Origin: Scortum barcoo
Lineage: Eukaryota > Chordata > Actinopteri > Centrarchiformes > Terapontidae
Length of the DNA: 64,000 nucleotides
NCBI GenBank assembly: GCA_023238725.1
Contig: CM041531.1
Span: 19,872,643 to 19,936,642, forward strand
Direction: 5' to 3'
Numbering within the stretch: the stretch's first letter is position 1; every line of letters begins with the position of its first letter. The translations under genes and the position numbers were made by a program. Below are positions 25,845-38,600 of this stretch, piece by piece. The notes below the pieces were generated by a model, which did no database searches, was not told where the DNA came from, and saw nothing but the letters and a program-made list of their open reading frames with translations.

Positions 25845-28450
25845 GTAGCAGAGCAAGAAGTCTTTGTACTTTTACTGCACTTGTGGAAATAAGAGCAAGA
25901 AAGTCTTTGTAAGGTGTTGTGGCCCTAGGCCCTTCATCCTATGACAGAGAGAGACAGAGAGAGAGAGAGAGGAGAGAAAAGAGAGGGGAGAATAAGGAGA
26001 GTGGATTCAGTGAGGCTGCGGCAAACATGCTCAGGGTTGCTGGCTCCTGGTTATCACACAGACTGACAGGCACAGCCAACAGCATGAGAAACAGACGGGG
26101 AGGAGAAAAAAAAAGAGGAGTGTGTCAATCAAAACCAGAAATAAGTGGGCTAGAGGTGGGGTGGGAGATTTGTGTTTTAACCATATGGAACAGACATCTA
26201 CACTGTGACAGCACTAATCCAAGGAAGGCCTAATTCAAACTGACTACATCTCCCTGCATGAAAAAAAAAACAGCTGAATGTTGCCTGAGATGTTTCTATC
26301 ATTCATCTTATTGTTAATTCATTACAAACAGGCTACCGAAAGAACAAGATAACATAAAGAAAACAAGACAAGTGTGTGCGCGAGTGTCAAAATAGTGTAA
26401 TGATTATGACAGAAAAAAAAAAAAAGAAAGTATGCTCGTCCAATATGAAAAACCAAAATGTACATGTTTCAAGAAATAGCCTCTAATTAGGATCCCATGA
26501 AAAGCCAACCTAGCATCTCGCCTGCCTTTGTGTGGACTTAAAATGCTGCATTGTCACTAAATGTGTCCGTGCTGTCGAGCTTTGGATATAAAAGATCTTG
26601 TTTGCAGCCTATCATCCCTAATATGTTGTGAGCTATGATGTGGGTGAAGAAAGGCTACGAAATCACAGCAAATCACTCTCCGGGAGTGAACATGAAAGGC
26701 TCTGACTTTGTGACGGGAACACGCGGCCAGACGTTCTTTGTTCTACCTTTCCATTCCTGTAAATGAGCTTGTTACCATTTCATAATAGATCTGCTTTTTG
26801 GATGTGGGAGCGGAGATTCTAACTTATTTCTTATGTGTGCCAAAGCGAGTCCAGCCATTAGCTGCATAAAGCACTAACAGTCCCGATTACAGATGCCCTC
26901 TTTTAGAAACCACTAGCGATTCCCGCTACATACGTCTACCACAGAGCAGACGAAACACACAGTGGCTTTAAAATAGGTCTTTTTTTCCAAGTAAACAACA
27001 TCTTTCTGAACATCACAACTATTTCGCCCTCCAACTTTGTCAGATAATAAAGAATTTCTTTCTTTCTTTTTTTTTTCCAAGGTCTTTGTCCCATCAATAT
27101 GCTCCCCCCTACACCGCCACCTACTTAGATGGCTCCATAAAAGACACCTGGCAGTTAAGAGGCATAGTTGATGCCAGAAAGACCTCATCCCTCCCAGCTT
27201 GCCTGGCTAGACACCCCCCTGAGTTCATTGGATAGACTACGGGAGGGAGAGTCGCCTGCAGGGCTTCTGAAAGAATAGGGCAGAACGAGTTCCATGAAAA
27301 CGACCGAAAACTCTTATCAGGGTTTGGCCCGGAGGGATAGAAACAAACTCACTTGCAAAGAAAGGACCTTTTTCACTGTGAATCTGTTTACTGCCCTTTT
27401 CTTTTTACAGAGCAATTATCTTAAATACAAGCAGCAAAAGAACATAAGAGCTAATTTATCTGGCGGCATAATCCTACAGAAAAACAACAGGCAGAAGCAA
27501 ATACTCATCCCAGATATTTGTATTTTGCTCTATTCCTGCGCCCTGCTTATATATCTGTGTGTACAGTACGGCTGTATGGTGGACAGATTTTGGCCATGTG
27601 GGTCTGCAGCGCTGCCTGCAGCTCTGCTATCACGGTGTAATTGGTTTGCACCCTCATAAATAAATAAATGGGAAGTGATTCTCATGTTAGGCAAACAAAA
27701 CAATCTTGCAGAAGTACTCCCTGTGCAGATGGAATCAACGGAGAAGTGGAGTGTCAACATTTGCCTGTGCTCTCTGCGTGAACGGTGGAGATTTAATTGG
27801 CTACACAAACATAGGGTCATCTTGGCCATCTCTCAACTAAACAGCTGTCGATCGGGGCAAGGAGAAGAAGGTCCTTTTTGCAAAGATTCAGTCCTTCGTA
27901 AAAAAATAAATAAATAATAGTTTGCTGGGGAAAAAAAAAACACTGTTGATGTGAATGTGAAGAAATAGAGAAATAGAAAGTACAGTACATCCATACACAT
28001 GAACCTCACAAGAGAAAGTAAAACATCACAAGGGCACACGGTACAATAGCACAAAGGGTTAAAGGCCACTTCCAGTTATAATCAACCAACCAGTCAGTTA
28101 CATTATGTACAACAGGTACCAGCCAAGAAAGGCATCTTTTTACTGCACTCCACAAACTGCCAATGTACAATACAGTATATATAAATATATATAGAAGGAG
28201 GCAGAATATAAAGAGAGAGAGTTTAGAGATATCAATCAACGCCACGTCATGCAACGCAGTCACAGTCCCACCACATGACGTCATCCAAAAGAAAATGACA
28301 CCATGGGTTCAACTTACAGCTGTGGGAACTTGGCCCCATGACAGGTGTGGGGGGGTGTGGCTATAGCGGAGAAAGGCCACCTCACACTGTGATTGGCCGT
28401 GTCAGGTTGCCAGGTTGGTGGGGGTGCAAAAGAAGGAAAGAAACAGTGGG

Positions 28451-31400
28451 ATTTTCTTTTCCTTAAGTCAGAATTCAAAGCACCCTTTCCATATTTGCTC
28501 CACACTCTCACTTATTCTGCCTGACAAATCAAATGAGGTTATAATGGTTATTACCATAAAAACTGGAAAAAAAGAAGGAAAAAAAATAATTGACAAGTAA
28601 AACAGAAATAACAGAACAAGTAATCTTCAACACAGCACAGAAAAAAAAATGCTTTTTCTCGTGCCTCGATGCGGTGGTGAAATATTCTCAGGCTGACAAC
28701 ATTTGCAGGTTAAAAGGTTGAATTGATGTTTTTATATTCACAAAGATAACCCTTAAGGCAGAAATGCATATTTCAGAAACTTGTCCTGTCTACAGTAATT
28801 GGATTTGCCTTGAATTGTTTGCGATGAGGGTGGCCGTACAGTGAGTGCTTCAGCTTTTTTGCATTAAGTTTATCTTTAAGACACAGAACGCAATTTCAGA
28901 GTAGCAGGGCTCCTGAGACCAGAAGAAGAGAATGCTGTCTGATTGTGTTTTTAATTCAACTTCAAAGTGAAATCATCACTATTATAGAAAAATAAGGGGG
29001 CCTCTGAAGTTATCTACATATTGAAGTTTTTACCCACAAAAAATTCATCATTCAAGTTTCATCAAAGTTTTTCATCGTTATAATGTAGCTGAATTGAGAA
29101 AATTAAACAGTTACAGTTGAACTTTACTTATTTCAGTCTTTTGTCCATAAACTCGATGTACTGTCTGCCACAATACAAGGCAAAAAAAATGAAAAGAAAA
29201 ACACTCTTAAAAGTAGATTGGTCAGATTTTTCAAATAGAACTTCTTCATATAAGATCCCTCATGATTTTTAAGAATCTATAAACCAGGAGCCAGCTTCAG
29301 AAGCCCCACTAGTGTATTTTTTATTTTTTATGTCTTCATGGGATTGCTCTTGGTTTTGGTCTATTGGGTTTCCTCAACTCAACAACAGAAGTGGTGTAAT
29401 AACAGAAGAAAAACACAGAGATGGATTGAACCAGAGCAGAGACGAAGGAGGACATGAAAAAACACGCAAGCGGCACGACACACACACACACACACACACA
29501 CACACTTCCTGATAAAGTGACAGAACGTTATTGTGGTAAATGTCCGTACTTGCAGACACTCGGTGTACATCTCAATGACTGTCCTTTCATTCAATGCTGT
29601 TGCAGGATATTTTCCATTTGGCCCTCATTGATGTGCTAAATCAAAATCACCCCCCACCCCCCCTTTTTTTTCTTAGGGTGTCTGCTTTGAAAGCCTCTCT
29701 TCAATTAGCAGGACACAGCTCTATTCAAATGCTATCAGGCAGGGGATAAAGGGAGCATCTATCATTTGTATTGCATACCACCTTCCATTAATGCCATCCT
29801 GTGGCTTTTAAAGAGTCAAATCTAAAACAAACAAATGGTATTACCATGCTTTTATTTATAGAGGAATATAATCTAGGCTTATGTTATTGTAATGAAAAGT
29901 TGCCCAGCCAATTGGGCGAAGAGAGCATGCATCTATATTATTTTGCACTGGCAGTGCACTTTGTAACAGATGGGTGATGATTCTTTGAATCAAGCCTGAC
30001 ACTGTGAAATTGGTCTTTATTGAAGGATGGTGCCACTTTAAGTAAAAAATCTTTTTATTTTTTTTTGTGTGAAAGCTCAGACTTTTTAAGGGCCAAAACA
30101 AAGAACTGTTGGATATTGACAATATCTGGTGGCAGATATACTCTCTACTCTGTGAGTGCATACTTCATAAAAATCATTGCAAGTTTATCATTCATCATTA
30201 AAACAACAGATAAACATGGGCACATGATGCACTACACAAAGGATACGCTTGATATCAGTAGGCTGTATTTTAACTTAAATTTGCTCAGTATTCATTGAAT
30301 GGGTTCATTTTAATTTATTTGAGTTGCTGTTAATGCATAAACACAGTTTAAAACTGACCTTTTTATATAGTTTTGAAGATTTTCCCCATGCACACACATT
30401 TCCATTATGAATGTAAATTTTGCATAAGGTATTTTTTATCTATGTATTAACACTGAAAAATTAGCTGTGTATATTTCTTTATTACTTTATTTACCATTCC
30501 TTATGTTTTATGCATGGTATACACATGTAGATCAGGTGTCCCTATGTGAAAATGTCTAGAACAGAATAACCAAGGTAAAGCGTCAATACTAAAGCAATTC
30601 TTTGCTATGTTTTTGCTATCTAGGGAAATTCACAAACAAAGAATGACAGAATATGAAAATAGACAATGGCTTTTTTAGCCAGGTCAGTGAAGCATCACTT
30701 GAACCAACTAAATGTGTTTACTGGGGTTGGTGCTGTTCTCCACCACTATACAAGCTGCTGCAGTTTGAAGGGTGAGTAAGTGCTTTTCTATTAAGCATCT
30801 TTTTTGTTTATTTATCTTTGTGAGCACAAACTTTTCTCTCAAACATCCTGCATTTACTCATTATACTCATCAGTTGTATTGTATCTGTATTATTGTGCAT
30901 CCCCTCAGTGAGTGTTCCCATAAGTAAAGGTTCAAGTGAAAGGACCTCTAGATTTGGCCAAGCAGCTGACAGAAATCTAATGCCGAGCTATTTTAGGAGA
31001 GAAATGATTGCTATCTGGTTTTATGAATTTGTAGCTTTACAACCAGCATCGATTCTCAACGCCATCCTCAGTAGACGGGTAATTATGCACAGCTGGGTAT
31101 TGATGATGTCATCAATTTGCACTGGAGCGTCCTGCAGGTACAAATTAGATTTCAAACCCCAGAAGAAACAAAAACAATTCAGCGGAGCAGGGCAACCTGA
31201 CAAAAATCTCAAGAGGCTGATTCTGTGAAGAGGGCCTGTGCAATCTGGAAACGAGCGACACTTTCACAGCTAATATGTTTTTTTTTTTTTTTAAACTGAA
31301 TAAATACAATGTTAATGTCACATCAGGGCTCATGGGGACAAAGTCAGATAGTGACTACAGAATTAGAAATTTTAAGTGTTTCCCTAGTTGACCACATTTA

Positions 31401-31990
31401 TTACTAAATTAGGTAATTCATACATTTTGTAGTTTTATTAGTCTGTCATATTGATGATTATGTCAGTTTCAACAAAGTCTTTTTATGCAAATGATGATGC
31501 TGCTTTCCTCTGGGTGGAAGATTGGAAAGTTGGTGTAGTTAGTTTCTGTCTGTGCTCAAACTACATTGATCACATCACTGGAAATAGTTCAATGGTCATT
31601 TCTACACTTAAAGATTATAAAATGCCTGTGAAATCAAGATAGTATTTTAATTGATTAACTTATTAGTTGTAAATAGTTGAACACAACTCTTATCCACAAA
31701 GTTTTTAGTTTATTTTCTAAATTTTATATCTACAGCAATATTTTATGATGCTTTGAGAAAATGTCAAAGAGTAATTCAAACTAAAATCTTACAAAGATTC
31801 CAATTTGAAAGAAAATTGAACTTCTTTGCATGATGGTTGAATTGAGATTTGTGGCAGTGCACTCTCAGACATTCACACTATCATGTACTGCAGCTTTACG
31901 AAGCTAAACTATCCAAGTGAAGTGGACAGCTTGGTTTTAGAACAGGCATGGCATGACACTGTATGACACGCTGTGTGATGGCATGGGCGC
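28451..31990. other. No gene: possible 3'-UTR intron or proximal 3' UTR
   Basis: AT-rich sequence between the stop codon and the 3'-UTR-like block. It contains a CA microsatellite at 29478-29505, A/T homopolymers and several TTTATT (minus AATAAA) motifs, for example near 29850, 30017 and 30480-30495, none clearly a poly(A) site. No recognisable protein in any frame. It would be intron if the donor at 31998 is used, or 3' UTR and flank otherwise. Confidence 0.3.
29478..29505. repeat. CA microsatellite
   Basis: About 14 CA units; UG repeat if transcribed with the CELF gene. Confidence 0.95.
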
Positions 31991-31997
31991 TACTTTA

Positions 31998-32003
31998 CCT
32001 GGG
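31998..32003 (-). promoter_or_regulatory. Candidate 5' splice site just after the CELF stop codon
   Basis: Minus-strand CCCAG|gtaaagta, with the exon ending at 31999 and intron bases from 31998. It is a near-consensus donor 22 nt downstream of the TGA. If used, the 3' UTR continues in another exon at lower coordinates. The distance is short enough that nonsense-mediated decay would not be expected. No transcript evidence is available here. Confidence 0.4.
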
Positions 32004-32020
32004 TATGGACAGCAGACGAG

Positions 32021-32148
32021 TCAGTAAGGTCGGTTGGCATCCTTTGGCCGCTTTAGCTGCACCTTCAGCCTCTTCATGCCTATCTGAAAGCCGTTCATGG
32101 CCTGGATAGCGGCTTGAGCGCTGGACGGGTTATCAAAACTCACAAAGC
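32021..32148 (-). CDS. celf6: CELF exon I: RRM3 end and stop codon
   Basis: Acceptor cccgtctcag, then with the split Gly GFVSFDNPSSAQAAIQAM, NGFQIGMKRLKVQLKRP and KDANRPY, TGA at 32023-32021. It completes RNP1 (KCFGFVSF), alpha2 and beta4 of RRM3 and the basic C-terminal tail typical of the family. ANRPY fits CELF3, 4 or 6 and not CELF5, which ends differently. The acceptor is preceded in the transcript by about 190 nt of pyrimidine-rich sequence. A strong donor (CAG|gtaaag) lies 22 nt after the stop. Confidence 0.97.
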
Positions 32149-35100
32149 CTGAGACGGGAACACAGAGCCAGAGAGAGAGATGACCGGGTGGTGAAGCACA
32201 GAGAAAAATGGGAGTATAGGAAAAAGGAAAAACACATGAAGGGAGAAGAATGTGGAGAGATGAGAGGGAAACAGGAAGAAGAGAAAGGGAGCGGGAATGG
32301 TACCGGGAGAAAAGACAGGCAAGATGAAAAAAAAAAAAGGGGGGAGGGGGGGAGAAGACCCTTTTTAACTCTCAACAATGAAACAACAATAGGTCTTTGT
32401 TTTCTCTTTTCAGCAGATTAATTGAAAATCTTTGAATTAAAAAGATTACATAAAATACCACAAAGGCTAATAACACAGATATTAAAAATCACACGAAGTG
32501 GAGCTATTAGAAGCAGTGAGTTTAACTTGAACAGAGAACAAAAAAACATGAAAAGGTGTTCAAAGATTAGAGAGAGAGAGAGAGAGAAAAAAATCATCTC
32601 ATGTTGCGCGTGGATTTTCAGAAAAAGCAGCGTGTGTAAATGTTACCTGAGCGTTTGAGCCGTACGAGAGTGGCAGGACTGTGCGTGTGTGTGTGTTTTT
32701 TCATGTACGTGCGTGACTGAGCATGTTTCTGAGTAAAGAGTAAAGGGCATGGGGGTCGTGACGAGATGCTAGGAGCAAGGTGTGTAGGACGGAGGCGCCT
32801 GCTGCTCTGAGTTATCACCTGGGTGTCGAGGCGGAATGAGCCCACAGCTTTCCACACCGGGACTCCTTGCCTGCTCTTATCAGACACCCCTGTGATTGAC
32901 GGCCCGAATTTTCCGCCTGCCAGCTGATTTGATCACACCGCTATGGGTCCAATTTAATTTGGGGGGAGAGGGCAGGCTTTTGTCAGTGCGGGTGAGATAA
33001 GGCTGCTGCTTTTACAAACCCTTTAAACAAACTGAGCAGGGAAGGGCCTGTCAGTTGGCAGTGATCCCCCTCCCAATCCCACAAACACACACACACACAC
33101 TACCCCTGGCTTTAACGAATCTCCATACCTCACATTTACATCCACATGCCAAAAGGGTGATAGGATGTTAGGGGTCAAAGTGTGGAGGAGCAGGAGGACA
33201 AAGACTGCACGGCAAACTCTGCACTTGAATGTGCGCACATTAAAATAATCTAAAAGCAGAATAAGATACTCGAACATGTTTGCAGTTTTAGCTGTTTTCT
33301 CCAGACAAAGTAACTGGCTGATGTTTCATATCTTTGATGCTGTGCCGAGCTCGTGCTGCTGTGCAACTCAATACCCTGAACGCTACTAAGTGTTTGAGGT
33401 ATGGCTCTCGCCGCAGCCATCCATATCAGCAGAATGTCTGCACACATTGTAATGTTATGCATTTTTAATAAAAACACTCACAAAGTTGCAAACATTAGCG
33501 GGTGACAATGGGAAAAGTCGAGGACCAGGTTGAGCAGCTGAGAGTACTTGAGTCTCACATTGCCCTAAAAAAAAGAGTTGTAGCCAAGCTGTGCACTAAT
33601 GCTGTTTGGCACTTTGAAAGCACTCATAACTACCTGTGAACTCCCTTTGAACCACTAAGTCAACCTCCAGGTGATCAATTAAACCTGCTTAGTAGTCAGA
33701 AATTGTCACAGGAAGCTCCTGCGATGCAGCATTTACAATTTTAGCACAGTTTCATTAATTTTTTTTATTGTACCAATTATTTCACATTTACAAGGCTGTT
33801 GAAAAATATTTAAAATTGTTTGAATGCTGCCGAAAAAAACATGCACAGGCAACATCCCTTGACTTTAAATGGGAAAGAACAAAAAGCAAAACAACTAAAA
33901 AAAAAAAAGAAGAAAAAAAAGAAAAAGCAGGATAAAAGGCAGATCCTGTTTTTAGAGGCTTTTTCGGTAAATTGCATCTCCTTATGTATATTTTTTTCTA
34001 GCATATCTAAAAACAAGTGGGCTTCATATTTTAGGTGTGTGTGTGTGTGTGTCTATTCTCAGAAGATCTTTTGAAATTCATTTTCAAGCTAAATCCAGCT
34101 AATTCCACTTAACAAGGTAAGCTTTGATCACTTTTAAAAGTCAATATTGAGTGACTAAACGCAGGGGATTAAGACTAATGTTGTATCCGTGGTTAAATTA
34201 AACACAACCATATAGCTTCTCTCCACCGTGAATATCTACGGGGTATACACATTTGCCTTATATGTTTTATACCTTTGAGTGACTCAGTAAAGCATTACTA
34301 ATAAAACACGCCACGTTACTATCTGTGTCACTTATGCTTTCATGTCATTGTGTCATTGTGTTTTCTAAATTGCTTTGAGATTAAATATTTTCCAAATCCC
34401 TCAGACTTTTTTGCGTCTTGCAGAAGTGTTTAATATCACACCATGTCACATGCTCACATCCATTTTTATCAAAGTGCAAATAAATTTTACCAAACTAAAC
34501 AGACATCTGTCTGAAATGACAGTGATGCATTCCTTAAGAGTATGCTCCAAATCCTACTTCAGAAATACATCCTTTTATAAGAACATGCTTCGAGTGCTCC
34601 TCCAGTGACCTTTTCATCATATTCAAATTTTTCAAGCGTCTCTGTAAACACTCCATCTCAAAGAGTGATGTCTGATTATCTCTCGAAATCCCAAAATGTG
34701 GTTCACCTGTGCGGCAGAGATATCAAGCCATATACACATAGGTGTTTCTCACAAGACTCACAAGAATCAGAAGTATTTCATTTAAAATTATTGTCAATTA
34801 TTATTAATGTTATTAATGTTTAACACACTACTGTAATATGTTGCTTTAAAAAGAAAAATCTAATTTTAATTAGAAAAAAGGAGAAAAAGTATCTAAATTA
34901 GAATATGGTGTTAAAAAGAACAGGGAGAAAATTAAATTCTTGCGTGACTAAAGCAAGAATTGACTGACAGACTTGATTGTTTGTATGTTATAGATGAATA
35001 ATGAACTTGTTTTATTAACAGTAAGGTCCCTGGCTTTCTGTTTGTTTGGATAAATTGCTGTCTGTCATTTGAGTGCTTTAGATATTGGTAACATTTTCTT

Positions 35101-35572
35101 CACAAGGCCAAGTTTGTACATTTTTACAGTGGACAATTCATCAGTGCATTCATCTATCTGTTTTTCTGCATCTGCACACTGTATGGAGATATACATACAT
35201 CATATCTACACATGTCCGTGAGTCCACAGTGCCCATTAACCACATCATCAAGGCTAAACTCACACATTTTTAAGATGAAGCGTTCCAAGTTCTTGGAGGC
35301 CTAATAACTTATCCCCCTTAATGCACAGCATCGTCTGCCTAATTTGTTAACGTCTTACAAAAGAGCCCAGGGGCTTCTGCTATAAAAAGGAGGGAGAAAT
35401 GAGTGAACAAAAGAATCATGGGTTAAATTGCTGTTTTTCAGCCAAGATCTTAATTACTAGCCTTGGAAAATAAGCCAGTGAGACTGATGAGGTCACCGCC
35501 CCTTTGTCCTTCCCCCTTGTTGACTGACGGATAGTGATAGCGAGAGGCATATGTTTAGAGGAGAGCACACAA

Positions 35573-35612
<40 letters not shown>

Positions 35613-38600
35613 GGTCCAGAGATGGACCAAGTGAGACAGACAGGGGAGGAGAGGAAGAGAACGCCTCATAGACATGCCATGTTGAAGAGAAACTGAAAGA
35701 AAGCCAATGCTGGGAGTCTGTCTCTCTCCGCCTGCCTGTCTCCTGGGTGCTGCTGTCCAACTGAATCAACAGCAAGGCCCACACCAGTCTATTATTATCT
35801 CTTTAAGCCCATGGATTCCACCTGCACCGCCTCCACCCTGATGAACTGGTTTGCTGTGTGGGAGGTGAGAGAAGAGGAGGAGAGGGGTGTCGGGATGCCG
35901 CTGGGTTGCCCGGCTAGAGGCCTGTGGCTTCGGGTGGTGGGGGGGAGGAGGAATTAGAGCGGGGGGGTGGTCTGGGAAAATGCTTTTCTCTTGGTAAAGG
36001 AGCCTGGGAATGGCAGAGAGGAGGAGATGGATACTGATTTTATTAGGAGCAGTGTGATGGAAGGGGTGATGAATAGACGTGTGGAGCAAATGGCAATTGT
36101 GGGAAGATGTTTGGGTCAGTAGATGTGTGAGAGATTCACGGTGGGTTTGGCCTCTGTGATTTTAGCCGATTAAAACATCCGCCTTCTCACACCCTTTTTG
36201 TGCAGAGCCCCACCACCTTGTTAGATACAGTGTGTTTGGGAGAGTGTGTGCATCGCTCCGTTCAGTGGATTTTGTTTTCTTCAGCTACCTCTTCACGGTC
36301 GATTTTTGACTCACCGAAACATTTGCTCTGATTGGTCGCTCGGTCCACAAAGACTTTGGCAGAGATGACGTTGCCAAAAGGCAGGAACATTTGCATGAGC
36401 TCCGCATCACCGAACTCCTGGGGCAGGTGATAAATAAACAGGTTGCAACCTTCTGGCCCTGGTGATGAGAGAAAGACAACAGGGGGGTTACATGGGAGCA
36501 TAAACAGGGGATGCCCAGTGAGAGAGAGTCTGGTCATCGTAACATGGCTTGAAAAATGACTCAATAAAACAATCAAACCACCAAATTCTAATTACTTCAC
36601 CTGCAGCACAAATATTAGTTGTGTTAAATCCAGTTATTGTGGCATGTGCGGAGCGCACACACCTTAATCCTGTTTTTCAAGTGTTATAAGGTGACTCTTT
36701 TTATGGCTTCCATTTGAATCCTCCCAAGAACCCCATTTCACGTTATAATTGTATAGATAGGTGGCACTTTAATGAATTGTATTAAACACTCTCAGAAAAT
36801 GTGCCGGCAATAGCGGTGCATGTGTAAACAGACAGGGAGAGGCAGAGATAAAAGTAAAAGAAAAACAGCCAGAGATTAAAAAAAAAAGGAAGGAAATAAC
36901 AGGAGGAATAAAAAAAACACCAAGAGGTTGATTGAGAGAGAAGGATTAAAACGGTTGTATTGAGAAAGAGAAACTCTGAGACACAGAGGAAGAGTGAGAG
37001 GGGGAGGAGGGGAGGGGGGGCAGCATAAGCCAAGTTTTTGTCCCAATTACTGTGTGACAGTAGGACTGTCTTCCAATCTCTCTCCATCCCTCCACACTCA
37101 TCCACCCAGCTGCCACATATTGAGCATACAGGCCAATCTGGATAAAGGGAGGAATGAACTGGAGAGAGAGGAAGAAAGAGAGAGAGAGGGAGGGAGAAAG
37201 AGATGTGATGGACTCGGGGACAGTATGCTTGCAGCCGGCTGCCTGGCTAGCATTCACTCCTGTCTCATTGCTCAGGGTGATAGCATGACGAGATGAGACT
37301 GGGGCTGGTGAGAAGGCTGATAAGAGGGCTGCAGTGGTGGCTGGCTGTGTAGTGCTGCTATGCCTCGGCGAGATAGAGAGGACACACACACACACACGCA
37401 CACATTGAGAGGTTGACAGAGTGGGGGATTTCTTTTTTTTTTTTTTTCAACAGTTAAAGGATGAAGCTCACTTCTGTCTGTTTAGGTGTCTTCCAGAATT
37501 CATGCTTTGAAAAAGAAGCTGTTTGTTTCAGGGGAAGAAACGTCTGCAAGTGCAACATTTGATAGGTTGGCTTTTCCACTTGTTCACTGCTCCTCACAAA
37601 CAGAACACCACTTGTTTTTTTGTTTATTTTGGTTGCACGAAAACTTAATTTCTGCTTTTTCTATACTTGAAAGTTTGTGCATTCAGCCATGTGAAGGAAA
37701 GCTGATTCTGCTCTTGCACTACCGTCTGTCAGTTACTCTGTGACTGAAGAGTATAAAATCATACAGTCACACATCTTGTAGACTGCTTGTACTCCTACCC
37801 AGCAAAGAATACCGTTACGTACACAGGGTTTTCTACTCCCACTATGATTTAATGACTTCTAAATATATTTTTTATTTTAAAAGGAAAATACAGTTAAACA
37901 TTACATCTGCTAAGCAAAGAATATCATATAACTGATAATTGGATATAGCAGACCTCATTTGTTACAAAAATGCCTCAAAAAGTCAATCTTTTTCCTTTTT
38001 TGTTTTTCTAATTTGTATACATAATATTTTGTCCACAGTGGGAAAGTGCAAAGTTATAAAGCTAAAAATGATCTGGAATTGCATGCTGACAAGTTGATCT
38101 GGATACATTATTTATACCCTTTATGTTGGCAGTATGACAGAGAGCAGAGAGCTCAGGATGAGAAGTCATTTGGTATGATTCACATATGAAGTATTTATGA
38201 TTATTTATTTTTTTAAAGAACTCCACACTGATTTTGCACATCAAAGTCTGTTTACTAGGAAATATGAAAAAAAGTCATATACACCTTTTTTCCCTGAGGC
38301 TCCAGAAGCAGCTGTGTGAAATCTGATACTATAAATTGCTTCAAATTCGTTTGATTATGAAAAGTATCTTGGTGTACGGACCAAGTGTGGGGTTGCCGGT
38401 ACGGCATAACACACCTGAATCTCCAACCACGCTGTCAGCAGTATAAAGTGCATTGTTGGTCATGTAACCAGGTAAGACAGAAGAATGCGTGGACTTGAAG
38501 GAAGGAAGCAACATCCCTCATTCTGCTGCATTTTTTTTATGTTTGAATCCCACCTTTAAACCCCTCTGTGTATGCAATCACAGTTTGTCGTGTAACCTTC

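Larger units (their letters stand above)
25005..28450 (-). other. Candidate distal 3'-UTR-like region of the CELF gene
   Basis: Read on the minus strand, this stretch looks like untranslated mRNA: long AT-rich sequence without coding structure, an overlapping ATTTA/TTATTTATT element at 27901-27920, a Pumilio-like TGTACATA at 28104-28111, and an AATAAA at 25030-25025. Repeats inside include the (GAA)n strand of a CTT microsatellite and an octamer AT repeat. The limits are guesses: the left edge is the AATAAA, the right edge the change in composition near 28450. Conserved intergenic DNA could look similar. Confidence 0.25.
32149..36314 (-). other. celf6: Intron H-I of the CELF gene
   Basis: A 4.2-kb intron with GT-AG ends. 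In transcript sense its last ~190 nt (32340-32149) are strongly pyrimidine-rich. It also holds (AG)n at 32566-32587 and 35576-35611, a CA run at 33085-33100, a TG run at 34034-34052 and a poly-A stretch near 33900. No coding exon recognised. Confidence 0.85.

Noticed and set aside
27294..27659. 121-codon plus-strand open frame
   Set aside because: Low-complexity, no domain; unlike a real exon.
36946..37401. 151-codon minus-strand open frame, the longest in the window
   Set aside because: Arises from GA/CT-rich repeats giving Ser/Leu runs; it lies inside CELF intron G-H.
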